The notes beneath the pieces are model-generated. The model made no database searches. It was not told where the DNA came from and saw nothing but the letters and a program-made list of their open reading frames with translations. The position numbers and the translations under genes were made by a program. From Paraescarpia echinospica (lineage: Eukaryota; Annelida; Polychaeta; Sabellida; Siboglinidae): a DNA stretch of 64,000 bases. The DNA lies in the NCBI GenBank assembly GCA_020002185.1, contig CM034536.1:10564764-10628763 (forward strand). Reading direction: 5' to 3'. Each line of letters opens with the position of its first letter. Position 1 is the first letter of the stretch. Positions 1-12,279 of this stretch are shown here, piece after piece.

Positions 1-1356
1 TTGCCAGCATCTCCTTCTCAATTTGTGCGTAGCGAGTCTCGACGTCCATAAGCGCGCGACTTGCGAACGCAACAGGTTTCCCATGCTGTAGAAGAGCTGC
101 GCCAAGTCCCTTTTCACTGGCGTCGCACTGTATCACCAGTTCTGACTCAGGATCGTAGAAGCTGAGTAGTGGCGCTTCTGTTACCAGCCTCTTGACTTCT
201 GCGAACGCCTGGTCTTGAGTGCGAGACCAATTCCAGTGCACGTCTTGCGTGTGAGTTGCCGAATTGGTTCCATAGCAGCGGAGAGCCGTGGCAGGAACTT
301 GGCTAAGTAGTTCACTGTGCCATTCAGACGATGAACTTCTTCCACTGAGGACGGAGTCTGGAGTTTCGTGATCGCTTCCACCTTCTTGGGGTCGGGTCGG
401 AGACCAACGTCTGACATCAGATGTCTGAGGAACGAGATTTCGGTTTTCTTGACCTCTGCCTTCTCTCTGTTGAGCATTATTCCCCTCTATCTGCATCTCC
501 TCAGCACTTCTTCCAGATTGCGGTCGTGATTTCTCGACGCGTCCTCTGAATTGTCACCTGCACTGTACACGATTATGTCGTCGGTGATGCATATCACGCC
601 TTCTAATCCTTCCAGAGCTTGCAGAAGACGCTTCTGGAAGATCTCAGAGCTCACGTTTAGACCGAATTGGAGTCGAAGCCATCTGAATCGCCCAAATCCA
701 GTCTGGAATGTCGTTAGGATGCTCGAGTCATAGTCGAAGACTACGTGCCAGAATCTCGAGGATAGGTCAAGTTTGGTGAAGTGTTTTGCCTTTGCCAGTT
801 CCGGTAGCACTTCATCCATGATTGATATTTGGTACCGCTCTCGCTTCAGCGCACAGTTCAGAGGTTTTGGCTCGATACAGATCCTCAGATCGCCTGACTT
901 CTTTGTCGCGACCACCATGCGGCTGTTCCAGTCCGTTGGAACGTCGATTGGTGCGATCACTCCAAGTTTTTGGAGTCGATTCAGTTCAGCTTTTATCTGC
1001 GAACGCGATGCCACATGTATGCGCCCAGTAGCAGAGGTGACAGGGGTGACTGTCTCATCAACATGTAGATGTACTTTCCCTGGTAATGTGCCGATTTCTC
1101 GTTCAGAGACATCTGTGTACTCGGCGAGCAGTTTCTCGCAAGAGTCAGTGTCCTTTGATGAAATAGATGCGACTTGTGCGAAGTTGCAATAGTTCACTGT
1201 AATCAGCTCCATTTGTTCTGCTACACGTTTTCCGAGTAGGGGCAGTAGGTCTTCCTGCACCACTACGAACTCGATGCTGTACTTCTTCCCGTTAGTAGGA
1301 TTGCGGATACCCATACGTCGCTTGCCGAGGGGGATTAGAACCGTACTGTTGCACAT
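1..1356 (-). pseudogene. Gypsy reverse transcriptase and start of RNase H
   Basis: The frame 1356-487 carries RT fingers and palm: a G.I.P...DW.S.MVV.TKKSG-type segment, the KLDLSSRFWHV motif (motif A) and ITDDIIVYS (catalytic DD of motif C). A single stop near 488 interrupts it, and the same frame continues from 477 with the thumb region (FLRHLMSDVGLRPDPKK and VNYLAKFLPRLS). Near 240 the frame shifts, and from there to position 1 another frame reads as the RNase H start (CDASEKGLGAAL). The enzyme would copy element RNA into DNA, but this copy is broken. Confidence 0.85.
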
Positions 1357-1371
1357 TTTCAGAGTCTTGTT

Positions 1372-1578
1372 TTAGGCTTCAAGTTCTAGGCCGGCTGCGA
1401 ATTTCACTGGCAGTACATTTACTGTTGCTCCGCTGTCAATTTGAAATTGAACTTCCTGTTCTCCAAGCAGCATCTTGGCAAGAATTTCTTTGCCTTCGCA
1501 AGCTGAGAATACTTTCTCCGATGTGTCCTCTACACCAAGTACATATTCCCTGTCGTTTGATTCAGCTGTCTGTTGCAC
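1372..1578 (-). pseudogene. Gypsy aspartic protease fragment
   Basis: The frame contains the retropepsin active-site motif as DSGATVNVLP, preceded by a strand-forming segment (LLGEQEVQFQI), as expected for the single-domain dimeric protease of Ty3/Gypsy Pol. A stop codon at about 1372-1374 separates it from the RT frame. The two are otherwise in the same frame, so the original Pol was probably continuous here. Confidence 0.75.
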
Positions 1579-1678
1579 GGAGTAGACCTTGCAGTGTCGT
1601 CTGGGCCTTGCATTTGGCCTTGACCTTTGCTCGCATTTTGCAGCGAAGTGATTTCTGCCACCGCATTTGGTGCACTTC

Positions 1679-2421
1679 TTACCCCATGCCGGACTCTTCT
1701 TTCTTTCTGATGTGTCGGCTTGTACAAAATCTGCAGTCGATCAGATCTTGAGGGACCTTAGAGGTGTGTCCGCCTGTTTGATTACCTATTTTGGGCCTGG
1801 GCGTCTGCTGCTTGTGAGTAGGTCTTGTTTGTACTCTGTGTACATGATCTTCGGGACCGCTCACTTTGAAGTGGTTACTGGCTGCTTCAGCGCTGCGGCA
1901 TATATCAATGCACTTTTTGAGTGTCAAGTTGGACTGCTGAAGTAGTCTTTTTCTAGTCTGGCTGTCCTTCGTGCCGTGTACAATTCTGTCTCGTAACAGA
2001 GAATCTCCGAGACAATCGCAGAAGTTGCACGATTTCGCCAGAGTGCGCAGTGCAGTGACATACGAGTCAATGCTCTCTGTAGCGTCTTGGTTTCTTTCGT
2101 TGAAGATATAGCGCTCAAAAGTTTCGTTTGTGTCTCCAATGATGTGTTGGTCGAACTTTTTGATTACTGTTGGTAGATCGGTCTTGTCTTCTTCCTCACT
2201 GAACACGAATCCATTGTATATTTTTAGCGCTTCGGTGCCGACTGGTAATCGCGTGGCTGCTGGTCAAGATGCGATATGAGACTGTAATTCTTCCACATCT
2301 GCTTCCAGAGTTTCCACTGATTTGCAGTATCATTGTGTAATTCGAGTTTTTCGGGTGGCGAAATGTGCGAGTTGAACGCAGGAGCCGGTGGCCGTTCAGT
2401 AGCAGGCTGCGTGTCAGTCAT
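1679..2421 (-). pseudogene. Gypsy gag-like fragment (two frames)
   Basis: Two reading frames (2421-2224 and 2206-1679) together read as a retrotransposon Gag: a polar N-terminus, a Trp-rich helix region, and a helical segment with a typical Gag C-terminal capsid feel (runs such as TALRTLAKSCNFCDC and LLRDRIVHGTKD). A Cys-His region follows near 1620-1740, with CRFC and CTKCGG-type pieces in different frames, consistent with zinc knuckles. The frame change near 2210 means no intact protein. It is the 5' part of the Gypsy element, directly upstream of protease and RT. Confidence 0.7.
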
Positions 2422-2449
2422 GTTCGCGAATTATTGTGCCAGAGTGATT

Positions 2450-3415
2450 GCGAAACATTGACGCAATACGGGCGATAAATAGCGAGCGAGCGTGATTGGG
2501 GCTCTAAATTAAGTCACTAAAGGTGTGTACTCACAGTTTGTTATGCGAGTGGTTACACTTACACACCGTTGCCACCATGTTGTGTTTTCGCTTATACAGT
2601 TAGCATAGCGCAAGCAAACATTTGAGTGACATTATGAACTGTCAAACTGACATGTATATTGCAGTCGCAGGCCACGATGCGAAGGGATCATCCCGTACTA
2701 CATTTTAGTACAATGAGCGAGAAACAGTCATTGTCATACTGCAACAATTCTCTAACATTGTGGGATACGCATTTGGGGTATTTTTTGTTACTATTCTTAC
2801 ACGTGAAGCTTCCTGTGTCAGACATATTTTGTAAGCATGTATAACAATCAATATGACTTACATATGAACGATCAGCTAAATTAAGAAACGGCACATAAAT
2901 GACTGTATGTAAACAACGGGGACATACTGAGTTTTATGTGGAAGTAACAACGTAATGCAGCGTAGCTATTGGCTCATTACATGTTTCGTTACGAGGCTAT
3001 GCGACTCGCGCATGCGCGTTAGACACCGGTATTTAAGCAATAGCAGCAGCGAGATCGACCTCATTCATTTAACATTCTTGGGGAGTATTCACGGCGTTTA
3101 TTCAGCTTATTTGAATTTTCGATTTATGCAGTTAGAATGTAGTTGTGCTTTATGCTAGATGAGTGTGTCCGTGTAATAATGTAATATTGATCAAGTATAG
3201 AATTCCCACCCTCCCTCCCTTTAATAATGGGTGGATTATTAGTTTAGCAGCTTTAAACTGTCACTGTCAATGTCACGGTAAAAATTAAAGGTCTGACTGC
3301 TGATTAAAGTTCTGATGCTTTTCCTTGGGCAGTACGAGGTTTTGCCATCATGATTTTTTCCTCAAATTATTATGTACGCAAGGTTTTTAGGGCGGAAATA
3401 AGTTGATGTACTTAT
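2450..3415. other. Gene-free stretch, possible LTR-like sequence
   Basis: No coding exon is recognised. Near 2965-3060 the plus strand has a GC-rich stretch (GCGCATGCGCG) followed by TATTTAAGC and a CATTCATT segment, which resembles an LTR or transposon core promoter. I cannot pair it with a second copy, so an LTR is only a guess. Confidence 0.3.
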
Positions 3416-3592
3416 GTTATATGGTGGGTAGAGTGACCCTCACACATATAAATTGTATATATTGGGGCGGAATGACCCCTCACACATATAGAATTGTATA
3501 TATATATTGGGACGGAGTGACCCCCCATACATATGGTGAATAGTATATATTGGTGGAGTGGCCCACACACATATGGTGAATTGTACATAGTA
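3416..3592. repeat. Short tandem repeat, about 4 units of 45-55 bp
   Basis: Four imperfect copies of a unit containing GAGTGACCCCTCACACATAT followed by a gap and TTGTATATATTGG lie in tandem. Unit length varies because of (TA)n changes. Confidence 0.6.
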
Positions 3593-5240
3593 GACAGTAG
3601 TGATTAGCAGTCAGGGGCCAGCATGCTTGCTGTGGTTATTGTCACAATGGATGTGTATGGAATTTATAACAGTAGTTAATAAAAATTGCATGTCATTAAT
3701 TTGGCCTAATTCAATCTATACCTGACTTGCGTTGTTCCTTCTGCATAAATGATATTTACGATCAAGTTCCCGCGTAATTCTGCAAGTCGCACCAACTTCG
3801 ATTTCGAGATTATGACATCATCTTGAACTTCTGTAAGATCCGGCACCACCTCATTTTAGCCGTTATGACTATATGTTTACTTGTATTTCATGCCCCAATC
3901 ATCACTGTGTTTATTTCATCATTCCATGTCGTTTCAGGCACATAATGTTGCAAAATGATGCTGTTAATGGCACTTCTGTTTTGAAGTCGAAATAGCGCCC
4001 CGCCTCCGCGGCACCGGCCAGTCCGTGTTGTGACACAGATTACCATAATCATGTCATGAATAGCTTGATTAAATTTTTTATTATTATTCAATGTTGATGG
4101 TGTAAGCTGTTACTGAATCAATATTATTGTATGATATTTAGTTTATCGATAGAGTGCCAATAATTTGTTGGAATAAGTTTTTTAATGAACAAAATATAAA
4201 AACGCTGTTTGACCCTGCGAACCTGTGCAATCCAACGCCACTGCAAAAGTCATGGGGTAACAATTTTGTGCAGCTATCGAAGGAGGAAACAATTGGCTTT
4301 ATTTACATCTACAATAAGTAATAAGCTGTGATTATTGAACAATTGCACGCACGCATACAGGCACTAATACTAGTTTATTACACAAACATAAAGATTAACA
4401 ATTACAATTGTTTAAAATGCTGCAAAAGCGTAGACAGAAATGTAACTTGAATGACGCTATGTGTCATACTCTGTAACAAATACAATCACTAAATGTCTAA
4501 GAATGATTGTACATGACATTAGAGCAATACTAGATAATAGAAGGACAAAGTATAATACTAGATAAATGTATTTCCCGTGTCACTTTACTCGGCCGAGAAA
4601 ATGGAGAATTGTAGGTCTCTGGAGGCTCATGAATGCCTACTTTTTATTTGGATGGGTCCACACTCTGATCCACATGAACTCTTCTACTGGTCTCGTCGTG
4701 TCTTCCCGATCATGTGAAACCCTTTTGAAGTCACAGAAGAACCACAAAATCGAATGACTTTCCCTTCAATAGGCAGATTCTTTTCCAGTTTTCCTAAGTT
4801 AGTTATACCCACTATAATGTTCCAATTACCAATTCAGTTTGACCATATTTCTATTGTTCATTTCAGCTTGGAAGCAATATGAAAGTTCACGCATTAGTTA
4901 AACCTTAGAAATACCTTTGCTACTCGCACACAAAGGAGGGTGCCATGTATTGCAAGACCAGATGTCTTTTTCTGATGAATTGTGGTGATATCCAACATAT
5001 TGAAGTTGTTTCGAATTTTAAACACGCTAATTGATTCTTCAAAATATGTAATTCAGTTCTGTTCTCTTGATGGGAAAGAAATATGGAACAAAATCCTGTT
5101 GCGTCTCAATGTTGATCATTTTTTCTGAAAGAAGACAACCAACCACATTTTAAAATAGTAAATGGTACTTAATGGTTCTTATATAGCGTCAACATGTTAA
5201 TTGGTGTCTAATCCTGTACCTGACAGGTCTGTTCATTGTG
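3593..5240. other. AT-rich stretch with no recognised gene
   Basis: Only short, composition-driven reading frames occur. No splice-supported exon, tRNA or known repeat was recognised. Confidence 0.4.
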
Positions 5241-5254
5241 GCATGAGCTTCCAA

Positions 5255-5672
5255 GTTGAATGAACCCAGAATAGGGAGATCTCCCTATATCATCAAAACA
5301 CAGTAGGGAGATTTTACCGGTAATTTAAAAAAGGGAACGCTTATCGAAAGCCACCTAAACTGAAATACACACATACCAATAAAACCTACAACATTAAAAA
5401 TGTAGATGTATAGTGCAAAACATGAAACATGAGACAAACAAAAGACCGTGATCGCCATGCAATCGCCACGTTATTGCTTCTGCAACATGGTGTTGTAAAG
5501 GTGAGTCGCCTTTCCAACCGACTCCAACAAACCTGGCAGTTCAGTTTTTTTAAGTTTTCAAATAAAATCGGGAGATTTGTATTCTAGTTCGGGAGATCGG
5601 GAGATTTTCTAGATTCTATCAAAATTCGGGAGATCGATCTCTCGCTAAATCGGGAGACTTGGAAGATCTGCT
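5255..5672. repeat. GGGAGAT-rich patch
   Basis: The heptamer GGGAGAT and its complement ATCTCCC occur about ten times between 5270 and 5665, in two clusters, including palindromic combinations (GGGAGATCTCCC). No coding potential is visible. It may be part of an uncharacterised non-coding transposon. Confidence 0.4.
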
Positions 5673-6113
5673 ACTAATACTACAAAATTGGCAGTAGTCA
5701 TTGGAACAGTTTTTTTTTTTTCGCGGGAACTCGCATTTAGGCACATAATGTGAGATCGGTCTCTAGGAATGTCTACAAACTTGCAATGAAGTTATTTGTT
5801 TCAAATAAAAGCGAGGCAAACATGTTCTACGCAGCACATCTACAACGGTGTTGTAGACAAACGCAACCTTTCAGTTTATCGCACGAAAATGTAAGAATCT
5901 ATTCGTTTTTAACACCACAGGAAAGTTATTGAACGGCCCCGTGGTGTGTGTGTGTACATTTAAAGCGTTCCTTTATCTCACTGTGAGGCTTTTTATTAGC
6001 AGAAACATGTGGCTTCTGTGTGCCGTTACATTTTTGTTTTAGTTTTTTTAAATAAAATCGTACTTATCTCATTAAATAAAACTTTTCTAACACTTTGTTT
6101 GCATTTCATTGAG

Positions 6114-6134
6114 TAACTAACTAACTAACTAACT
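6114..6134. repeat. (TAAC)n microsatellite
   Basis: About five TAAC/ACTA units in tandem. Confidence 0.8.
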
Positions 6135-6404
6135 GGCACTGACTAAGAACATACATGCCATGCACAGCATTTTCTTTAGTTTTGTTTGTGTTAAATGCCA
6201 TATTTGATTTATGCGTGGCAAAAAATTAAACTACTCCTAGATCTTGGTGCCACAAAGCCAGGCCCAGTGGCAAAGCCTAAGCGGGGCAGCGGCTATCACA
6301 ATGTCAGGCCAAGGCAAGGGCATGCCTCTCGCACACTAGTCTACATTGACATAATGACAAAACACGAAAAGGAGATTCATTGTATAATTTATTATAAATA
6401 TAAC

Positions 6405-6472
6405 TAGTTAGTAGGTCCATCACGATACGCAAATCCAGACTGATTTGCATATCGTGATGGACCTACTAACTA
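6405..6472. repeat. Inverted repeat, 31 bp arms with 6 bp loop
   Basis: The arms 6405-6435 and 6442-6472 are complementary with one mismatch, around the loop CAGACT. Short AT-rich pairing continues outside. The arm contains TAGGTCCATCACGAT. Confidence 0.85.
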
Positions 6473-6474
6473 CT

Positions 6475-6940
6475 TATACAGTATATTTCTATATATTATA
6501 TGCAATTTATCATGTTATAATTTATTATAATACTTAAAACACATTCGGCTGATAGTCCCGAGTCATGTCCACGCCACGCCACTCCACGGCAAATATAATT
6601 ATTGACACATTAGTGATGATCAGAAACCAACTACAAACTAAGCTGATTTAACATCATTTTATAAGCGTCCACAACAAAAGCATATTAACAGTTTGTTTCA
6701 AAATAGGTATCGCATCAACATATTTAAACGGCTACGCATTCTGAATGACTGAAAAATGTTGAATTTAGTGCAACGGCCCTATGCTTCCCTGCAGTTTGTG
6801 GCGATTTTATCCCCCAAAACAAGATGGCGGACGCGTTGCTACGTAAAACACGGGGACAGTACAGGGCTGTCCGACTTCCAGAATTGCGTAGGCAGGCGGG
6901 GCTAACCATACAATCATTTGTCTTATGGAGTTGGCTGTAT
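6475..6940. other. AT-rich stretch with no recognised gene
   Basis: Nothing beyond composition-driven frames; it precedes the minisatellite. Confidence 0.35.
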
Positions 6941-6941
6941 G

Positions 6942-9900
6942 TCCCCACCTAACCTTCCATTAACATTACGTTCCACTTACAGCACACCCCAACCTCCTAT
7001 TGACATTATGTTCCAGTCACAACATACACCAACCTTTTATTGGCATTACATTCCACTTAAAACACACCCCGACCTTCCGATGACATTACGTTCCACCCAC
7101 AACACATCCCAACCTTCCATTGATATAACGTTCCACTCACAACTCACCCCAACCACACATTGACATTACGTTCAACTCACAACACACCCCGACCTTCCAT
7201 TGACATTACGTTTCACTCACAACACACCCCGACCTTCCATTGACATTACGTTCCACTCACAACACACCCCGACCTTCCATTGACATTACGTTTCACTCAC
7301 AACACACCCCGACCTTCCATTGACATTACGTTTCACTCACAACACACCCCGACCTTCCATTGACATTACGTTCCACTCACAACACACCCCGACCTTCCAT
7401 TGACATACGTTCCACTCACAACGCACCCCGACCTTCCATTGACATTACGTTCCACTCACAACACACCCCGACCTTCCATTGACATTACCTTCCACTCGCA
7501 ACACATCCCAATCTTCCATTGACATTACGTTCCACTCATAACACACCCCGACCTTCCATTGACATTACGTTCCACTTACAACGCACCCCGACCTTTCATT
7601 GACATTACGTTCCACTCACAACACACCCCGACCTTCCATTGACATTACGTTTCACTCACAACACACCCCGACCTTCCATTGACACTACGTTCCACTCACA
7701 ACGCACCCCGACCTTCCATTGACATTACGTTCCACTCACAACGCACCCCGACCTTTCATTGACATTACGTTCCACTCACAACACACCCCGACCTTCCATT
7801 GACATTACCTTCCACTCGCAACACATCCCAATCTTCCATTGACATTACGTTCCACTCACAACACACCCCGACCTTCCATTGACATTACGTTCCACTTACA
7901 ACGCACCCCGACCTTTCATTGGCATTACGTTCCACTCACAACACACCCAACCTTCCATTGACATTACCTCCCACTCACAACACATCCCGACCTTCCATTG
8001 ACATTACGTTCCACTTACAACACACTCCGACCTTCCATTGACATTACCTTCCACTCGCAACACATCCCAATCTTCCATTGACATTACTTTCCACTCACAA
8101 CACATCCCGACCTTCCATTGACATTACCTTCCACTCACAACGCACCCCGACCTTTCATTGACATTACGTTCCACTCACAACACACCCCGACCTTCCATTG
8201 ACATTACCTTCCACTCGCAACACATCCCAATCTTCCATTGACATTACGTTCCAATCATAACACACCCCGACCTTCCATTGACATTACGTTCCACTTACAA
8301 CGCACCTCGACCTTTCATTGACATTACGTTCCACTCACAACACACCCCGACCTTCCATTGACATTACGTTTCACTCACAACACACCCCGACCTTCCATTG
8401 ACATTACGTTCCACTCACAACACACCCCGACCTTCCATTGACACTACGTTCCACTCACAACGCACCCCGACCTTCCATTGACATTACCTTCCACTCACAA
8501 CGCACCCCGACCTTTCATTGACATTACGTTCCACTCACAACACACCCCGACCTTCCATTGACATTACCTTCCACTCGCAACACATCCCAATCTTCCATTG
8601 ACATTACGTTCCACTCACAACAAACCCCGACCTTCCATTGACACTACGTTCCACTTACAACGCACCCCGACCTTTCATTGACATTACGTTCCACTCACAA
8701 CACACCCCAACCTTCCATTGACATTACCTCCCACTCACAACTCACCCCAACCACACATTGACATTACGTTCAACTCACAACACACCCCGACCTTCCATTG
8801 AGATTACGTTCCACTCACAACACACCCCGACCTTCCATTGACATTACGTTTCACTCACAACACACCCCGACCTTCCATTGACATTACGTTCCACTCACAA
8901 CACACCCCGACCTTCCATTGACACTACGTTCCACTCACAACGCACCCCGACCTTCCATTGACATTACGTTCCACTCACAACGCACCCCGACCTTTCATTG
9001 ACATTACGTTCCACTCACAACACACCCCGACCTTCCATTGACATTACCTTCCACTCGCAACACATCCCATTCTTCCATTGACATTACGTTCCACTCACAA
9101 CAAACCCCGACCTTCCATTGACATTACGTTCCACTTACAACGCACCCCGACCTTTCATTGACATTACGTTCCACTCACAACACACCCCAACCTTCCATTG
9201 ACATTACCTCCCACTCACAACTCACCCCAACCACACATTGACATTACGTTCAACTCACAACACACCCCGACCTTCCAATGACATTACGTTTCACACACAA
9301 CACACCCCGACCTTCCATTGACATTACGTTCCACTCACAACACACCCCGACCTTCCATTGACATTACGTTTCACTCACAACACACCCCGACCTTCCATTG
9401 ACACTACGTTCCACTCACAACGCACCCCGACCTTCCATTGACATTACGTTCCACTCACAACACACCCCGACCTTCCATTGACATTACGTTTCACTCACAA
9501 CACACCCCGACCTTCCAATGACATTACGTTCCACTCACAACACACCTCGACCTTCCATTGACAGTACGTTCCACTCACAACGCACCCCGACCTTCCATTG
9601 ACATTACCTTCCACTCACAACGCACCCCGACCTTTCATTGACATTACGTTCCACTCACAACACACCCCGACCTTCCATTGACATTACCTTCCACTCGCAA
9701 CACATCCCAATCTTCCATTGACATTACGTTCCACTCATAACACACCCCGACCTTCCATTGACATTACGTTCCACTTACAACGCACCCCGACCTTTCATTG
9801 ACATTACGTTCCACTCACAACACACCCCGACCTTCCATTGACATTACGTTTCACTCACAACACACCCCGACCTTCCATTGACACTACGTTCCACTCACAA

Positions 9901-10568
9901 CGCACCCCGACCTTCCATTGACATTACGTTCCACTCACAACGCACCCCGACCTTTCATTGACATTACGTTCCACTCACAACACACCCCGACCTTCCATTG
10001 ACATTACCTTCCACTCGCAACACATCCCAATCTTCCATTGACATTACGTTCCACTCACAAAACACCCCGACCTTCCATTGACATTACGTTCCACTTACAA
10101 CGCACCCCGACCTTTCATTGACATTACGTTCCACTCACAACACACCCAACCTTCCATTGACATTACCTCCCACTCACAACGCATCCCGACCTTCCATTGA
10201 CATTACGTTCCACTTACAACACACTCCGACCTTCTATTGACATTACCTTCCACTCGCAACACATCCCAATCTTCCATTGACATTACTTTCCACTCACAAC
10301 ACATCCCGACCTTCCATTGACATTACGTTCCACTCACAACACACCCCGACCTTCCATTGACATTACGTTCCACTCACAACGCACCCCGACCTTCCATTGA
10401 CATTACGTTCCACTCACAACACACCCCGACCTTCCATTGACATTACCTTCCACTCGCAACACACCCCAACCTTCCTATGGCATTACGTTCCACTCACAAC
10501 ACATCCAGACCTTCCATTGACAATACGTTCCACTCACCACACACCCCAATCTTCCGATGACATTACGT
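6942..10568. repeat. Minisatellite array, 40 bp unit, about 90 copies
   Basis: The unit is 40 bp and contains CATTGACATTACGTTCCACT followed by a CA-rich and CCCCGACC part. Copies are very similar in the middle and more diverged at both edges (6942-7140 and 10440-10568), as expected when unequal exchange homogenises the centre. Variant units (for example with CCTTCCACTCGCAACACATC) recur at multiples of 40 bp, often 320 or 480 bp, which gives higher-order repeats. 8641-8800 and 9121-9280 are near copies 480 bp apart. The unit is not a multiple of three and frames carry TGA, so it is not coding. Confidence 0.97.
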
Positions 10569-10569
10569 G

Positions 10570-10786
10570 ATGGGAAGCGCTAGGCAATTGTACAAAAGCG
10601 ACACTGCAAGAAAGAAATAACACGTACGCAAAATTGCATGACACCATTCGCGGATGACAACAACAGTGGACACTGTCACTGTAGGGTTGGCCACACCAGC
10701 AAAAGCTTGCCGTTTTGTTAACTGACTCCTGTATATGGGAACTCATCGCGTATCCAATGGGGTATTGGCTCAGTTGGTATATTTTG

Positions 10787-10826
<40 letters not shown>

Positions 10827-11335
10827 TATGTATATATAACTATGCAGGTTGTGCAGGAAAGAGTCAACATTGTAGAGATTGGAACATTACAAATAATTAG
10901 GTATATCCATGAATTACAACAGACTGTGCCCCCCTCCCCCACCAATAGAAGGGTTTTGCTTACAGACACAAGCAACATATGAGCTATTGACGAAGAATCA
11001 ATCACACACCAGGGCAAACCATTCATGTGTCGTTCGCACATCCAACGCCATTTTGTATCGAAGAGAAACAACCTCGCTGTTCTTCCCGGTATTAATTAGT
11101 GGATCATACGTGGATGTCCCGCTGTCGAGCACGAACTAATGGTACATAACCCCTTTCATACAGTTAAACATTTGAAAAACGGCAGGGCTGTTACGCAACT
11201 GTTCCGCAGTCAACAAGAGAATCGTACAGGCAGCACACACTAAGGATACGGGCGGTTGTCTCTGAATGTCATAAACGTTATTGGGTAAGTCACTCTTGTG
11301 AATTACTTCATGTTGTATTTCCAAGGTCATGACAT
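10570..11335. other. Gene-free stretch with a (TA)n tract
   Basis: A (TA)n/(TATATG) tract spans about 10787-10838. No gene is recognised. Confidence 0.5.
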
Positions 11336-11344
11336 GATGTCAAT

Positions 11345-11580
11345 ATTTGTGTGGGTGCGTGCGTGCTTGTGTGCGCGAGTCTTCGCGTGTCTGCTCGTAT
11401 CGGTGCGCGCCTCTGCGTATCTGTGTGTGTCTGAGCGTGCATGCGTGGGCCGGTGCGTGCCTGTGCGTGCTTACGCGGGCCTGCTTGTGCCTGTGCTTGC
11501 CTGTGTGTACCACGGAGCGCGTGCCAGCGACTGCTTGCGTGTGCCGGCGCGTACCTGCGCGTGTCTGTGCGTGTCTGTGA
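11345..11580. repeat. GTGC/GTGT-rich low-complexity tract
   Basis: An imperfect run of GTGCGTGC, GTGTCTGTG and related words fills about 235 bp. The frames in it on both strands are composition artefacts. Confidence 0.7.
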
Positions 11581-11589
11581 CCAACTTAT

Positions 11590-12270
11590 AGAAAACAAAA
11601 TGATACCGAACACATCGATCGGAAAACAAATTTAATTTTAACACCCAATGATGTAAAATGTCACGGAGAGAAATTGGATGCTGTATTTGTCTAAACTTGA
11701 ATAAGAAATAAAAATATCTTGTGAACACGGACAGTCATTCATATACACAATCACGTGGTTTACCCCGGTTCAGTTAATTCATAAAACATAACTTAAACTA
11801 ATTCTATGCGATGCGTCTCGGGCAATTAGTACCCCTTGTGGATGGTGAACAGTACCATTGCCACTAATTGTGTTTGAGTCGACACAAACCCTTTGATATT
11901 TACTGTTGGCAATGCTGATAGCATGTGTTTCAGGTTGGTGTGTACATTCTGTTGTTTTCATGTTCTTCTTCTTCTTCCTTTTAAATGGCTGGGCTCTTGC
12001 GAGCGTAATTAGCCCTGAGATGCATGTACAGTTGCGTTATGGTGTAGCGGCCTGTGCGCCAAACATAAAAAATCATATTAAAACTTTCGTAGATTAAAAT
12101 AGTTTAAAATGTACTTTGGCAAGTTCGTCAAGGTGTTGCTGGCGGTGGCTGCAGGTTGTGTAAGCCGAGTCTTTTGAAGAAGTGCTTAAGTGAGGATGTT
12201 GATTTGGTGGAAGCTGGAAGATGGTTCCAGTCTGCTACTGTCCGAGGGAAAAAATAATGGGTGGTGGACA
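11590..12270. other. Gene-free stretch
   Basis: No exon or repeat recognised. Confidence 0.35.
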
Positions 12271-12279
12271 TGTTACTGA

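Larger units (their letters stand above)
1..2450 (-). mobile_element. Ty3/Gypsy LTR retrotransposon, decayed, 3' part off the window
   Basis: Read on the minus strand the order is gag, zinc-knuckle remnant, aspartic protease, reverse transcriptase, then the start of RNase H at the window edge. This is the Ty3/Gypsy order of gag-PR-RT-RH. The frame is broken several times: gag changes frame near 2210, a stop lies between protease and RT near 1373, one nonsense codon lies inside RT near 488, and the frame shifts again near 240. No LTR pair can be defined because the other end is outside the window. It is an inactive genomic copy by sequence. Class assignment is confident; the lineage within Gypsy is not determined. 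Confidence 0.88.

Noticed and set aside
773..1192. Plus-strand frames over the Gypsy RT
   Set aside because: Shadows of the minus-strand RT, which has the catalytic motifs.
2950..3750. LTR of the Gypsy element or a solo LTR
   Set aside because: A promoter-like TATTTAAGC and a late AATAAA are present, but no second copy, no TG...CA ends and no primer-binding site could be shown.
6195..6407. Small gene starting LPYLIYAWQK-like
   Set aside because: 70 codons without domain, splice support or homology; it overlaps a GC-rich patch and the hairpin.
6942..10568. CRISPR array or coding repeat protein
   Set aside because: There are no unique spacers between repeats, the context is eukaryotic, the unit is 40 bp and frames carry stops.
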